From NCBI GenBank assembly GCA_017649645.1, contig JAGCGK010000143.1, forward strand, positions 87,618 to 151,617: 64,000 nucleotides of DNA, given 5' to 3'. The first letter of the stretch is position 1. Every line of letters starts with the position of its first letter. The position numbers were made by a program, and so were the translations under genes. The stretch comes from Clostridiales bacterium (GTDB lineage Bacteria; Bacillota; Clostridia; Saccharofermentanales; Saccharofermentanaceae). The notes beneath the pieces are model-generated. The model did no database searches. It saw only the letters and a program-made list of their open reading frames with translations, and was not told the DNA's origin. This document shows positions 33,603 to 42,634 of this stretch, piece after piece.

Positions 33603-34721
33603 ATGTATTACTTATATATAGTTTTATATTTTGTTTTGAATATTTATCCTGCTTTCAGGACATATCAATGGCTTCATCTTTATGTTGATTCATTGAGTGC
33701 CATAGCATTCGGTATCATATTTGCACTTTTCCCGATAGCTTCCGTTGTTACTTTTTACAGTCACAAAGTACCGATCCGCGTCAAAAAAGTCATTGACTGG
33801 GTAGGCGGTATCTTCATGCTGGTATTCCTGTTCAGTTTTGTCTTCTGGCTTTTTTACGACCTTGGAAGGCTTATATTCAAACTGAATGCTCTCGATCCAT
33901 TGCTTTTCGAAAAATACGGAGGGTTTGCCGTAATATTATTATCTGCAGCGATCATAATCTTTGGATATATCAACTATACAAAACTTCATGTAACGAACTA
34001 CAAGGTAAACTTCAACCGTAAGATCGATGGCGGCCTTAGAGCTGTTCTTATTTCAGATGTTCATCTTGGAGCGGTTAATTCCGAGATAAGATTTAAGGAT
34101 ACCGTATCTCTCATAAATAAGCAGAATGCCGATATAGTCTTTATTTCAGGCGATCTGTTCAATAATAATTTCTATGCGATAATCGATCCGGATGAAGTCA
34201 GAAATCAGATCAACTCTATCAAAGCCAAATACGGTGTATTTTATTGTTTGGGAAATCATGATGCAGGTAAGACCTATCCTGAAATGGAGAAGTTCATCGA
34301 AAGTTGTAATGTAACTTTCCTCAAAGATGAATTCGTTGACGTAGACGGCAGATTCAGTGTTCTTGGAAGAATAGATCCGATGCCTATGGGTGGGTTCGGA
34401 GATAATGTCCGCTGTGATCTGAAAGATATCGAATCTAAGCACGATAATGATCTTCCGGTCATTGTTCTTGAGCATAATCCCGGAACAATAGGCGAATATG
34501 ACGGTGATTACGAGCTGATCTTGTGTGGCCACACCCATCACGGTCAGATGTTTCCTGCAAATCTTGTAACAAAGATGCTCTTTAAGGTTGATTACGGCTA
34601 TTATCGTGAATCGCCTGAAAAGCCTTCTGTAATCGTATCTTCAGGCTCTGGAATCTGGGCGATGCCTTTCAGGATGGCCAGCAAATGTGAGATCGTAACT
34701 ATAGATATAGATAAAAACTGA
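33603..34721 (+). CDS. Membrane-anchored metallophosphoesterase
   Basis: 372 residues from the ATG at 33603. About four helices (residues 2-130) precede a calcineurin-like domain with all metal motifs: ISDVHLGAV, FISGDLFNN, YCLGNHD, LEHNPG and CGHTHHGQMFP. The layout is that of the YkuE/YpbG-type membrane phosphoesterases of Bacillota, which hydrolyse phosphate esters, perhaps of lipids or UDP-sugars. The start is supported by the hydrophobic beginning MYYLYIVLYFVLNIYP; an earlier start at 33549 would lie upstream of the -10. No ribosome binding site is seen, so the mRNA may be leaderless. Confidence 0.88.
   Translation: MYYLYIVLYFVLNIYPAFRTYQWLHLYVDSLSAIAFGIIFALFPIASVVTFYSHKVPIRVKKVIDWVGGIFMLVFLFSFVFWLFYDLGRLIFKLNALDPLLFEKYGGFAVILLSAAIIIFGYINYTKLHVTNYKVNFNRKIDGGLRAVLISDVHLGAVNSEIRFKDTVSLINKQNADIVFISGDLFNNNFYAIIDPDEVRNQINSIKAKYGVFYCLGNHDAGKTYPEMEKFIESCNVTFLKDEFVDVDGRFSVLGRIDPMPMGGFGDNVRCDLKDIESKHDNDLPVIVLEHNPGTIGEYDGDYELILCGHTHHGQMFPANLVTKMLFKVDYGYYRESPEKPSVIVSSGSGIWAMPFRMASKCEIVTIDIDKN
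33904..33913. repeat. TTTTCGAAAA palindrome, site 4
   Basis: Inside the metallophosphoesterase gene, read as LFEKY. Confidence 0.6.
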
Positions 34722-34740
34722 ATTTTTTTCCTTAAAAGAC

Positions 34741-34768
34741 TTTACATTCTGCGATATTGATGTATTAT
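34741..34768 (+). promoter_or_regulatory. Promoter of the metal-resistance operon
   Basis: TTTACA (34741-34746), 16-base spacer, TATTAT (34763-34768). Confidence 0.7.
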
Positions 34769-34781
34769 ATGAACAGAAGAA

Positions 34782-34803
34782 CATATGAACAATTATTCAT
34801 ATG
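34782..34803. promoter_or_regulatory. ArsR/SmtB-type operator
   Basis: Perfect arms CATATGAA and TTCATATG with CAATTA between. The core ATATGAACAATTATTCATAT matches the CadC/SmtB/CzrA site pattern TGAACA-N-TnTTCA. It covers about +8 to +29 of the transcript, where the repressor coded just downstream would block it. Confidence 0.85.
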
Positions 34804-34816
34804 AAAGGAGACGCCA

Positions 34817-35164
34817 ATGTCAAACAAATGCTCACATGAACATGCAAAAGAGATGTTGAATAATCTCGATGGTATTCCAAATGACGTTCTCTTGTGTGAT
34901 GTTTCCGATCTTTTCAAGGTTTTCGGAGACACGACAAGGATGAAGATCCTGTTTGTGCTTTATAAGTCTGAGATGAGCGTGAATGCTATTTCCGATATGC
35001 TCGGAATGCAGCAATCCGCTATATCACATCAACTTAAGATCCTTAAGGATAATAATCTCGTCAGCAGCAGGAGAGAGGGTAAGACAATGATATATGCTCT
35101 TTCTGATGATCATGTATATCAGATACTGGCGCAAGGATTCGAACATATAATGGAGGAACACTGA
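34817..35164 (+). CDS. ArsR-family metal-sensing repressor, CadC/SmtB-like
   Basis: 115 residues. Winged helix with FKVFGDTTRMKILFVLYKSEMSV, then MQQSAISHQLKILKDNNLVSSRREGKTMIYAL. A Cys-His rich start (CSHEH, then DVLLCDVSDLF, which matches the ELCVCDL position with only one Cys) and a C-terminal helix with Asp/His (DDHVYQILAQGFEHIMEEH) fit the alpha-5 Zn/Co type site. It should leave its operator when Zn, Cd or a similar ion binds. First gene of an operon with an HMA protein and a P-type ATPase; AAAGGAG is 7 bases before the ATG. Confidence 0.93.
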   Translation: MSNKCSHEHAKEMLNNLDGIPNDVLLCDVSDLFKVFGDTTRMKILFVLYKSEMSVNAISDMLGMQQSAISHQLKILKDNNLVSSRREGKTMIYALSDDHVYQILAQGFEHIMEEH

Positions 35165-35165
35165 T

Positions 35166-35384
35166 ATGAAGAAGTCGTTTAAGCTTGAAGAACTTGATTG
35201 CGCACATTGCGCACAGAAAATGGAAGATGCCATCGCTAAGATTGATGGTGTTAACAAAGTAAATATTAATTTTATGGCTCAGAAGATGATCCTTGATGCT
35301 GATGAAGACAGATTTGAAGATATTCTTAAGTTTGCTGAAGCTAAGATCAAGGAAGTTGAACCGGATTGCAGGTTATTAAGATAA
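35166..35384 (+). CDS. Stand-alone heavy-metal-associated (HMA) domain protein
   Basis: 72 residues, a single beta-alpha-beta-beta-alpha-beta HMA domain. The metal loop is LDCAHCAQKME, where D-C-x-x-C is the form linked to Zn/Cd/Pb exporters rather than the M-x-C-x-x-C of copper proteins. It would bind one metal ion and hand it to the ATPase coded next. In most CadA/ZntA proteins this domain is part of the ATPase; here it is a separate gene one base after the repressor and one base before the ATPase. Confidence 0.9.
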   Translation: MKKSFKLEELDCAHCAQKMEDAIAKIDGVNKVNINFMAQKMILDADEDRFEDILKFAEAKIKEVEPDCRLLR

Positions 35385-35385
35385 T

Positions 35386-37230
35386 ATGACGAAGAAACAG
35401 AAGAAAATACTGATAAGAATAATAATTTCGGCAATTCTTCTGGTAGCGCTTCATTTTATTCCTTTCGGGGACAGATGGTACTTAAGTTTATTGGCATATC
35501 TTATTCCGTATCTTATTATCGGATATGATATCGTGCTTAATGCGGCCAAAAAACTTATAAAGGGAAGACTGTTCGATGAAGAATTCCTGATGATGATCGC
35601 TACCGTAGGAGCATTTATAATCGGTGATTACCCTGAGGCAACAGCGGTTATGCTGTTTTACCAGGTTGGTGAGTTATTCCAAAGCATTGCCGTAGGAAAG
35701 AGCCGCAAGTCGATTTCGGATCTTATGGATATATGCCCTGAAACTGCTACTGTTATAAGAGATGGTGTTGAGGAAGTCGTAGATCCTTACGAAGTTTCCA
35801 TTGGAGATATCGTCATCGTTAAGCCGGGCGAGAAAGTTCCGATAGATGGCGAGATCCTTGAAGGAAGTACTACTCTTAATATGGCGGCTTTGACAGGTGA
35901 GAGTCTTCCGGTCGAAAGGGGAATCGGTGAGACTATATTTTCCGGCAGTATCAATCTTACTAATGTTATTAAGATCCGTACTACGACTGAATATGAAGAC
36001 AGTACAGTTTCAAAGATCCTGGAATTGGTTGAAAACAGCACTGATAAGAAGGCCAAATCTGAGAATTTCATTACCAAATTTGCCCGAGTATATACTCCGG
36101 CAGTTGTAATCTGTGCGGTTATTATCATCCTTTGCTGCATCATATTTACTGATATGAGCATTAAGGATTCAATATATAGAGGCCTCATATTCCTGGTAGT
36201 TTCATGTCCATGTGCTCTGGTAGTTTCGGTTCCATTGAGCTTTTTCGGCGGTATCGGAGCTGCTTCCAGAAAGGGTATCCTTATAAAGGGCAGCAATTTC
36301 CTTGAGATATTGGCAAAGGTGGATACTATCGTTTTCGATAAGACAGGAACGATCACTAAGGGCAATTTTGCTGTTGATGCGATCCATCCGAATCAGGTTG
36401 ATGCTGATGAGTTGATCGATATCGCTGCTTTGGCTGAATCCAGATCCAATCATCCGGTCGCTGAATCTATCGTTGATGCACACGGTAAGCATATCGCATC
36501 AGAAAGACTCGGGGATGTCTGTGAGATAAGCGGAAAAGGCATCAAAGCTGTCATTGACGGTAAGTGTTATTATGTCGGCAATGGAAAGCTTATGGAAGAA
36601 GTCGGAGCTGACTATCACGAATGTCATCTGCCGGGAACTGCGGTACATGTGGCTTTGGAAGGCGAATATCTCGGCCACATAATCATTAATGATGAGCTTA
36701 AGGAAGATTCCAAAGATGCCATCGCCAAGATCAAAGCAAGCGGAATCAAAAAAACTATAATGCTTACAGGTGACAATGAAAAAGTTGCGTCTAAAGTCGC
36801 TGGTGATGTCGGTATAGATGACTATATGGCAGGTCTTTTGCCCGATCAGAAGGTCTCTTCGCTCGAAAACATTATGAGCGACAACAATACGGTTGCTTTT
36901 GTAGGTGACGGAATTAATGATGCTCCGGTCCTTACCAGGGCAGATATCGGTATAGCGATGGGTGCTTTGGGCTCTGACGCGGCTATTGAAGCCTCCGATG
37001 TTGTTTTGATGGATGATTCGCTCAATAAGATCCCTGTTGCTGTAAAGATCTCGAAAAAGACCCTAAGGATAGTCAAAGAAAATATAATCTTTTCTTTGGC
37101 CGTAAAGATCGGAATAATGATCTTAGGTGCACTTGGTATAGTAGGAATGAGATTTGCGGTGTTCGGTGATGTCGGTGTTCTGGTCATTGCGATACTGAAT
37201 GCAGTGAGAACCATGAGAGTTCCCAAATAA
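35386..37230 (+). CDS. P1B-type heavy-metal ATPase, Zn/Cd/Pb type
   Basis: 614 residues. It lacks an N-terminal HMA domain and opens with the first membrane helices. TGES phosphatase motif in AALTGESLPVERG (about 165), metal site SCPCALVVS (about 273-277), phosphorylation site FDKTGTITKG (Asp near 319), HP motif SNHPVAES, GDGINDAPVL and the late helix Asp in AILNAVRT region. CPC with that flank, and the D-C-x-x-C partner protein, indicate divalent Zn/Cd/Pb export (P1B-2) rather than copper. One base after the HMA gene, with little ribosome binding site of its own, so coupled. Confidence 0.94.
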   Translation: MTKKQKKILIRIIISAILLVALHFIPFGDRWYLSLLAYLIPYLIIGYDIVLNAAKKLIKGRLFDEEFLMMIATVGAFIIGDYPEATAVMLFYQVGELFQSIAVGKSRKSISDLMDICPETATVIRDGVEEVVDPYEVSIGDIVIVKPGEKVPIDGEILEGSTTLNMAALTGESLPVERGIGETIFSGSINLTNVIKIRTTTEYEDSTVSKILELVENSTDKKAKSENFITKFARVYTPAVVICAVIIILCCIIFTDMSIKDSIYRGLIFLVVSCPCALVVSVPLSFFGGIGAASRKGILIKGSNFLEILAKVDTIVFDKTGTITKGNFAVDAIHPNQVDADELIDIAALAESRSNHPVAESIVDAHGKHIASERLGDVCEISGKGIKAVIDGKCYYVGNGKLMEEVGADYHECHLPGTAVHVALEGEYLGHIIINDELKEDSKDAIAKIKASGIKKTIMLTGDNEKVASKVAGDVGIDDYMAGLLPDQKVSSLENIMSDNNTVAFVGDGINDAPVLTRADIGIAMGALGSDAAIEASDVVLMDDSLNKIPVAVKISKKTLRIVKENIIFSLAVKIGIMILGALGIVGMRFAVFGDVGVLVIAILNAVRTMRVPK

Positions 37231-37249
37231 ATAAATCAACTAATATAAG

Positions 37250-37280
37250 GGCTTCGGTAAAGTGCCGAAGCCTTTATTAT
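37250..37280 (+). terminator. Rho-independent terminator of the metal operon
   Basis: GGCTTCGG (37250-37257), 7-base loop, CCGAAGCC (37265-37272), then TTTATTATTAT. Confidence 0.87.
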
Positions 37281-37347
37281 TATAATAAATATGTTCAAAT
37301 ATTTCTTTTGATGTATAATCTACAGGAGGATTTTATTTGAAGGATGT

Positions 37348-39912
37348 ATGATGGAAAAAATTAAGAAGATAATTTTGGACGTAATAGGCTTTATCAAGAA
37401 GATTGATGAGGTCTTACGTAAGAAATATGTATATCAGATCTTAGTTGCACTTTCTTTTGTTGCAATATTTATAGCGTTCTTTGATTGCTTTTCGAGCAAC
37501 AAAGTATATTTTAACTACGCAAATGACAATTATAAGTTTACCCAGTTGTTTTCAGGTGCTGATTACACTCAGTATTTTGAAGCTCAGGGTGATACTTTAA
37601 GATCATTCCGCCTTGCTGTTAATCCGACAAGGTCCAAACTTAAGTCATCTGATAAAGGTAATCTTAAGATCAAGGACAGTGAAGGTAATGTTATCTTGGA
37701 CAGGGATTTCTTCCTTTATAACTCTACCCGTAGCTATATCCCTGTTGATTGTGATGATGTATCGCTCAAAAAAGGCGATATATATACTTTGGTATTTACT
37801 CTGGATAATATCGATAAAGACAGTTATATCCTGGTCAAGACTCATCAGCAGTTCAATCTTGAGAGATTCGGAAGTAATGACAGAGCTGATGATGACGTAA
37901 GTATCGACGTAGATAATGATGAGGTTCAGGAAGAGATAGTAAATGATGCGAGCCTCGGATATTCCCAGGTCTTTAATATTGCTTATTACTATAAGACGAC
38001 CAATTATATCTACGCTATCGTGCATTTCCTCGTATTTTCAGCATTTGTCGGAGTTTTGTTTATAGATAAGCTCATGAAAAATCAGAAGTTCAGGGAAGCT
38101 TTAAGAGCAGTTGGTCTGCCTGTAATGCTTATCTTATTTGGGAATATGCTTAACGTTAAAGGACGTGCGTTGATCAAGATCTTTGGTCCTATGACTTTAA
38201 AGCACTGGTTTACATTGCTTTCGGCCATCATTATTATCGGCGCGCTGTATTTCCTTCTTTATATGATCACAGGACTTGGATCTTTGTCAGCCATAGCTAT
38301 TTCTGTTTTGTGTGCAACGGTAGCGTATACCAATCACTTTAAGCTCGTCATGAGAGGTGATACGTTTATGCCGTGGGATCTTGTTTCCGCAGGCATTGCC
38401 GTAAAGACCGGATCAACGTATTATTTCCATCTGACTGTTAATTTTGCTATGAGTATAGTGTTTGCGTTGGGAATACTTTGCTTTATAAGGCTTACCGCAT
38501 CTCAGCGATACGCTTTTTCGAAAGTAAGGCTTTCTTTGATCGCATTTGCTGCTTCTTTTGCTGTTCTGTCGGTATTGGGACTTGTAACAAATACCAAGCT
38601 TCTGCGTAGAATCAATGTATATTATGATGTTTATCCGCCATATCAGAGTTATAACGAGAACGGAACATATATGGCATTCCTGTATCACCTAAACAATATC
38701 AATGCCAGGGGCAAGGAAAACAACTCCCCTGAGATGACTACGGGACTCGTTTATAAATACGAATCGGAAGTCAATTCTCTTAAACTTGATAAGAAGGTAA
38801 GTAAAGGCGTTAAGCCTAACGTTATCTGCATAATGAGTGAGGCCTATTGTGACCTTAATAATATCAGAGAACTAGAGACCAGTGAGCCTGCAACTCCGTA
38901 TTTTGATTCATTGGTCGAAGATACTCAGGACGGACCTTTGGCTGTAAGTATCTTTGGCGGCGGAACATGTAATACTGAGTTCGAGTTTTTGACCGGTTAT
39001 TCCATGAGTTCGCTTCTTCCTGGTTCATCGGTTTATACGTTCTATATCAATCATGAAACTGAAGCTCTTCCGCAGATTTATAAGAATGCCGGATATAAGA
39101 CCGTTGCTCTTCATTCGTTTGATGGAGACTGGTGGGACAGAAGAGAAAAATATCCTTATTTAGGTTTTGATGAATTCTTCACAAGAGACGATTTTTCTGA
39201 GGATGCACAGTACGTAAGAAGGTATATATCCGATCTTGAGACGTTCAAGAAGATCAAGAACATCTATGATGAGAGCGAAGAGCCTTTGTTCCTTTTCTGC
39301 GTTACTATGCAGAATCATGCTGATTTCTCTGAGCATTATGACAATATGGCATATGACATTAAGATCAATAATGTTCTCAAAGAGGACGGTTCTCACTTTG
39401 ATTATGCTGAGAATTATCTGTCTTTGTTGCGTGAATCCGATGATGCTCTCAAGTATCTGATCGAAGAACTAAAACAGAGCGACGAACCAACGATCGTAGT
39501 CTTTTTCGGAGATCATCTTCCGACTCTTGATGAAGGCTTTTATGATGCTATGCTCAATGAAGACTTAGGAGAAGTCAATATTGATGATTCTGTTGACCTT
39601 TATAATACCAGGTATTTCATTTGGGCTAACTACGATATCAAGGGATTAAAAGACGACGGTATCACATCGCCTAATTTCCTTGGTCAGGAATTGCTCGATG
39701 TTTCGGGTATCACATCTCCTGATTCCAGATCCTGCCTTCGTGTTTTGAACACTCAGATCTCTGCGATCAGTTCTATTGCTGTATATGACTTAGATGGAAA
39801 CCCTCATACGGATTATTCAACTTTGTCCAGAGATACGATCGATATGATAGAGGATTATTCTTTGATACAGTACGGTTTGATCTATTACGAAGAAGATGAA
39901 GACGAAGAGTAA
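37348..39912 (+). CDS. LtaS-like phosphoglycerol transferase
   Basis: 854 residues. One helix (about 30-48), a ~150-residue external beta-type insert, then six or so helices (200-420) and an extracellular LtaS-type sulfatase-fold domain: NVICIMSEAYCD (metal Glu), FGGGTCNTEFEFLTGYSM with candidate nucleophile Thr540, LHSFDGDWWDRR, FLFCVTMQNHADF (His) and IVVFFGDHLPTLDE. LtaS proteins polymerise glycerol phosphate from phosphatidylglycerol. It is longer than S. aureus LtaS owing to the insert, and ends in an acidic tail. Two ATGs (37348, 37351) are possible; AAGGAT favours either. A tiny TTG-started frame of four codons after GGAGG (37337-37351) overlaps the start. Confidence 0.85.
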   Translation: MMEKIKKIILDVIGFIKKIDEVLRKKYVYQILVALSFVAIFIAFFDCFSSNKVYFNYANDNYKFTQLFSGADYTQYFEAQGDTLRSFRLAVNPTRSKLKSSDKGNLKIKDSEGNVILDRDFFLYNSTRSYIPVDCDDVSLKKGDIYTLVFTLDNIDKDSYILVKTHQQFNLERFGSNDRADDDVSIDVDNDEVQEEIVNDASLGYSQVFNIAYYYKTTNYIYAIVHFLVFSAFVGVLFIDKLMKNQKFREALRAVGLPVMLILFGNMLNVKGRALIKIFGPMTLKHWFTLLSAIIIIGALYFLLYMITGLGSLSAIAISVLCATVAYTNHFKLVMRGDTFMPWDLVSAGIAVKTGSTYYFHLTVNFAMSIVFALGILCFIRLTASQRYAFSKVRLSLIAFAASFAVLSVLGLVTNTKLLRRINVYYDVYPPYQSYNENGTYMAFLYHLNNINARGKENNSPEMTTGLVYKYESEVNSLKLDKKVSKGVKPNVICIMSEAYCDLNNIRELETSEPATPYFDSLVEDTQDGPLAVSIFGGGTCNTEFEFLTGYSMSSLLPGSSVYTFYINHETEALPQIYKNAGYKTVALHSFDGDWWDRREKYPYLGFDEFFTRDDFSEDAQYVRRYISDLETFKKIKNIYDESEEPLFLFCVTMQNHADFSEHYDNMAYDIKINNVLKEDGSHFDYAENYLSLLRESDDALKYLIEELKQSDEPTIVVFFGDHLPTLDEGFYDAMLNEDLGEVNIDDSVDLYNTRYFIWANYDIKGLKDDGITSPNFLGQELLDVSGITSPDSRSCLRVLNTQISAISSIAVYDLDGNPHTDYSTLSRDTIDMIEDYSLIQYGLIYYEEDEDEE
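38515..38523. repeat. Near-copy of the TTTTCGAAAA palindrome
   Basis: TTTTTCGAAAG: nine matching bases inside the LtaS-like gene, read as FSK. Confidence 0.4.
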
Positions 39913-40007
39913 TACTGCTTTGTAAAGTGAATGATAAGTAATCGAAACATCGCATAAATAAAATAATATATAATTATTGTGAGTATATATTTGCTAGGAG
40001 AACATAT

Positions 40008-40697
40008 ATGTCTGAGGTTGGTTATAGTCGTCAGGTCAACGAGTCGGATATCGTTAATCGTATAGTTCGAGCAGTCGTATTGATTGTTGTTGCGTTGATC
40101 CTTGCAGTTGTATCGGTATCTTTTGCCGTACATCATATGAGACTTAAATTTGAAGAAGAGTACAAAGGAATTACGGATTCAAAGATGAGAACGGTATCTG
40201 ATGTCGTTCAGAAAACTGTTTCCGGTGATGAGCTTATCGGAGATACTCAGGCAGCTATTACGAAGTATAACAACATCTTTCCTTTGCTTCTTGCAGATAC
40301 TTCTACTGACAGTTATTCAAAAGAGGATTATGCATTGTTCCTCTATACGGGCGGTCAGTTGTCACTTCTTACTGCATCTGATGATACAGCCTCTTTTGCA
40401 GTAGTAGATACTCCTATTTCAGATTGGCTTTCTGCTGACAATTCTACTTCAACTGTATATGGTGATAATTCTCAGAGCATTCTTGTTCCTGTGGCTGACA
40501 GTACAGGAAAGTGTGTAGCTGTTTTTGAATATAAGTGTTCTTTTGGCGAACTTAGCAGACTTGGTAATGAAGTTGAAAACAGAATCCTTAAGGCTGTTAT
40601 TGTTTCCTGTGCTGCGGGAGTTGTGCTTTTCCTTATCCAGTTGTTTATTCCTAAGCTCATTATGAGATCAGGAAGGAAGGGAGGTCAGACACTATGA
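40008..40697 (+). CDS. Two-helix membrane protein with Cache-like external domain
   Basis: 229 residues. Helix one (about 20-42), an external domain of ~150 residues, helix two (about 194-215) and a short basic tail. The external part (TISDVVQKTVSGDEL-like helix, YALFLYTGGQLSLL, ILVPVADSTGKCVAVFEYKCSFGEL) has the order of a single-Cache ligand-binding domain, whose last strand typically reads V-x-G-V-[IL]-x-[VI]. It has no output domain. The next gene starts 4 bases before its stop and begins with a domain of the same type, so the two may form a receptor pair. I know no named family for it. Confidence 0.7.
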   Translation: MSEVGYSRQVNESDIVNRIVRAVVLIVVALILAVVSVSFAVHHMRLKFEEEYKGITDSKMRTVSDVVQKTVSGDELIGDTQAAITKYNNIFPLLLADTSTDSYSKEDYALFLYTGGQLSLLTASDDTASFAVVDTPISDWLSADNSTSTVYGDNSQSILVPVADSTGKCVAVFEYKCSFGELSRLGNEVENRILKAVIVSCAAGVVLFLIQLFIPKLIMRSGRKGGQTL

Positions 40698-42634
40698 GTA
40701 GAGCCTCCTCTGAAAGACGTAGTAAAGAACAGAAGAAGACTATATCAGCAACGATCGGTTATTGTTTCGTGATCGTTCTTGTAGTTCTTCTTGTTATGTC
40801 CAATATTCTTTCTAAGACATATGTTAAGTCCTTACAGGTAGAAAGAAGCGAGTCTATGAAGTCCGTTGCAGTTGCTTGTTCAGTTGCATTAAGCCATACG
40901 GATATATCTGAGAATATGACTTGGCCGCTTCCTGTCTATACATATGCTGATGATAAGCCGTACATTTTTGATATCTATATTAAGGCCGGAAATTCATTTT
41001 TGAGAATGTACACTTCATCCGGAGCTAAAGATCTTGATGAATACACACTTAGCGGTCTTTCTGACAGTGCCAGCGATGACTACAACAACTGCTTCGAGCA
41101 ACAGATAGTAACGTTATCCACCAGAGTTGAAGATAATGTCAGATATAAGTGTGCTATAGCACCTATTATCAGTTCACAGAATACAGTTGCAGGTATCCTT
41201 GAAGTGAGAATGCCTGAATCGGATTTTGTTTCTACGGTTAACGGAATGTCATTAAGTTGGATCTTTACGATCTTCTCGATTGCTGTATCTGCTGGAATAA
41301 TTATTTACGAATTCAATCTTTTGATTTCCACACTCTCTAAGGGTGTTAAGAGCAATATGCCGGTCCTCATCATGTTTGGTCATGATGCATGTAAATTTGT
41401 ATCTTTCTTCTTCTCCTTTGCGGCAGTTATGCAACCCGTTGTAATAGCTGCTTATCTGAAGAAATCGTTAGTGGGGCAGAATAAGTATCTGATCTACGGA
41501 ATGATAGCTCTTTCGCTTCTTTTCTATGCAGTCGGATTCTTCGGATTCTCTGGTTTGAGAAGAAGTATCAAGGCTAAACTTACTTCCAAGATCGCTTTGT
41601 TGGTCATGACAGTACTTGGCTATTTTCTGGCGCTTCTTACAGGCTTTATCGATATCTCTTATCTTACTGTTTTCATGTCATTGCCGATCGCGATCTGCAG
41701 CGGTATCACACATGATTTCTTAAGAGATTACAGGATCAATGCAGCTCAGCTCGGCTATGATGGATATGATGATCGTTCTATTCATAAGATCCAAAGTGTT
41801 TCTTATTATCTCGGCGTATCCGTAGGTACAGTTATAGCTGGTATTTTCTTCGAGAGATTTGGTCTTTTGGTAGTCATGATCGTTAGCGGAGCTTGTCTCA
41901 TTCTTGCTGCAATTGCAATGACTTATCTCATGAGAAACAACAATATCGTTAAGGAATCATATCTTCCAATCAATACTTGGATGGAAGTCCTCACAAATAA
42001 ATATACCGGTAAGCTTCTTATGTCAGGTGTTTATGTTCTTGGATTTATCTTTGCCTTTATGATCGGATTTATTCCTGATTTCTTGGGTACAGTTGGTATA
42101 TCGATCCCGACATCTGCATTCTATTATTTGCTTTGTGCATTTGTTGCAGCATTTATTATGGAAATAGTTAAGAGAAGTGCATATCAGATCTTAACTTCAA
42201 AAGTTAGAGTATTGATCTCTTCCTGTGCTACTATCCTCGGAATTGCTTTGTTCGCATTACTTCCGACTGCAAAAGTACTTGTTATTACTGTTGCATTGTT
42301 CGGCGTCAGTATCGGTATTCATGATTATACATATCTTTATATCGTTGCAAGACTTGCAAAAGACAGGATCCACGGAAACCTTAGAAAGGCAGCTGAAGGC
42401 ACATTCCTGTTTGCTATTCTGCTTTCGGTATTTTTCCTGACACTTTCTTTGGCAATCGGTTATATGAGGGTCGTATTGCTTGTCATTACTGTATTACTTG
42501 CAATCATTTCGTTTATCTATCCGATCTCAAGTGTATCAAGGATTGCGGATGAAGCTATGTTCGCTAAACCTAAGAAACAGGCTAAAGAACCTGTAGCTGA
42601 TAATGGAGGTGAGTCAAATGGAAATGTGGAATAA
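40694..42634 (+). CDS. MFS-like membrane protein with N-terminal Cache-like sensor
   Basis: 646 residues. Helix at 20-42, an external domain to ~180 (DKPYIFDIYIKAGNSFLRMY, then NTVAGILEVRMPESDFVS, a Cache-like ending), then about 12 helices. The helical part has MFS character: SYYLGVSVGTVIAGIFFERFGLLVVMIV resembles the helix 5 region, with LRRSIKAKL as a basic inside loop. A sensor fused ahead of a transporter-like body is uncommon and suggests a transceptor or a receptor built from a transporter. It overlaps genes on both sides (4 bases and 17 bases), so the three are tightly coupled. Confidence 0.7.
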   Translation: MSRASSERRSKEQKKTISATIGYCFVIVLVVLLVMSNILSKTYVKSLQVERSESMKSVAVACSVALSHTDISENMTWPLPVYTYADDKPYIFDIYIKAGNSFLRMYTSSGAKDLDEYTLSGLSDSASDDYNNCFEQQIVTLSTRVEDNVRYKCAIAPIISSQNTVAGILEVRMPESDFVSTVNGMSLSWIFTIFSIAVSAGIIIYEFNLLISTLSKGVKSNMPVLIMFGHDACKFVSFFFSFAAVMQPVVIAAYLKKSLVGQNKYLIYGMIALSLLFYAVGFFGFSGLRRSIKAKLTSKIALLVMTVLGYFLALLTGFIDISYLTVFMSLPIAICSGITHDFLRDYRINAAQLGYDGYDDRSIHKIQSVSYYLGVSVGTVIAGIFFERFGLLVVMIVSGACLILAAIAMTYLMRNNNIVKESYLPINTWMEVLTNKYTGKLLMSGVYVLGFIFAFMIGFIPDFLGTVGISIPTSAFYYLLCAFVAAFIMEIVKRSAYQILTSKVRVLISSCATILGIALFALLPTAKVLVITVALFGVSIGIHDYTYLYIVARLAKDRIHGNLRKAAEGTFLFAILLSVFFLTLSLAIGYMRVVLLVITVLLAIISFIYPISSVSRIADEAMFAKPKKQAKEPVADNGGESNGNVE

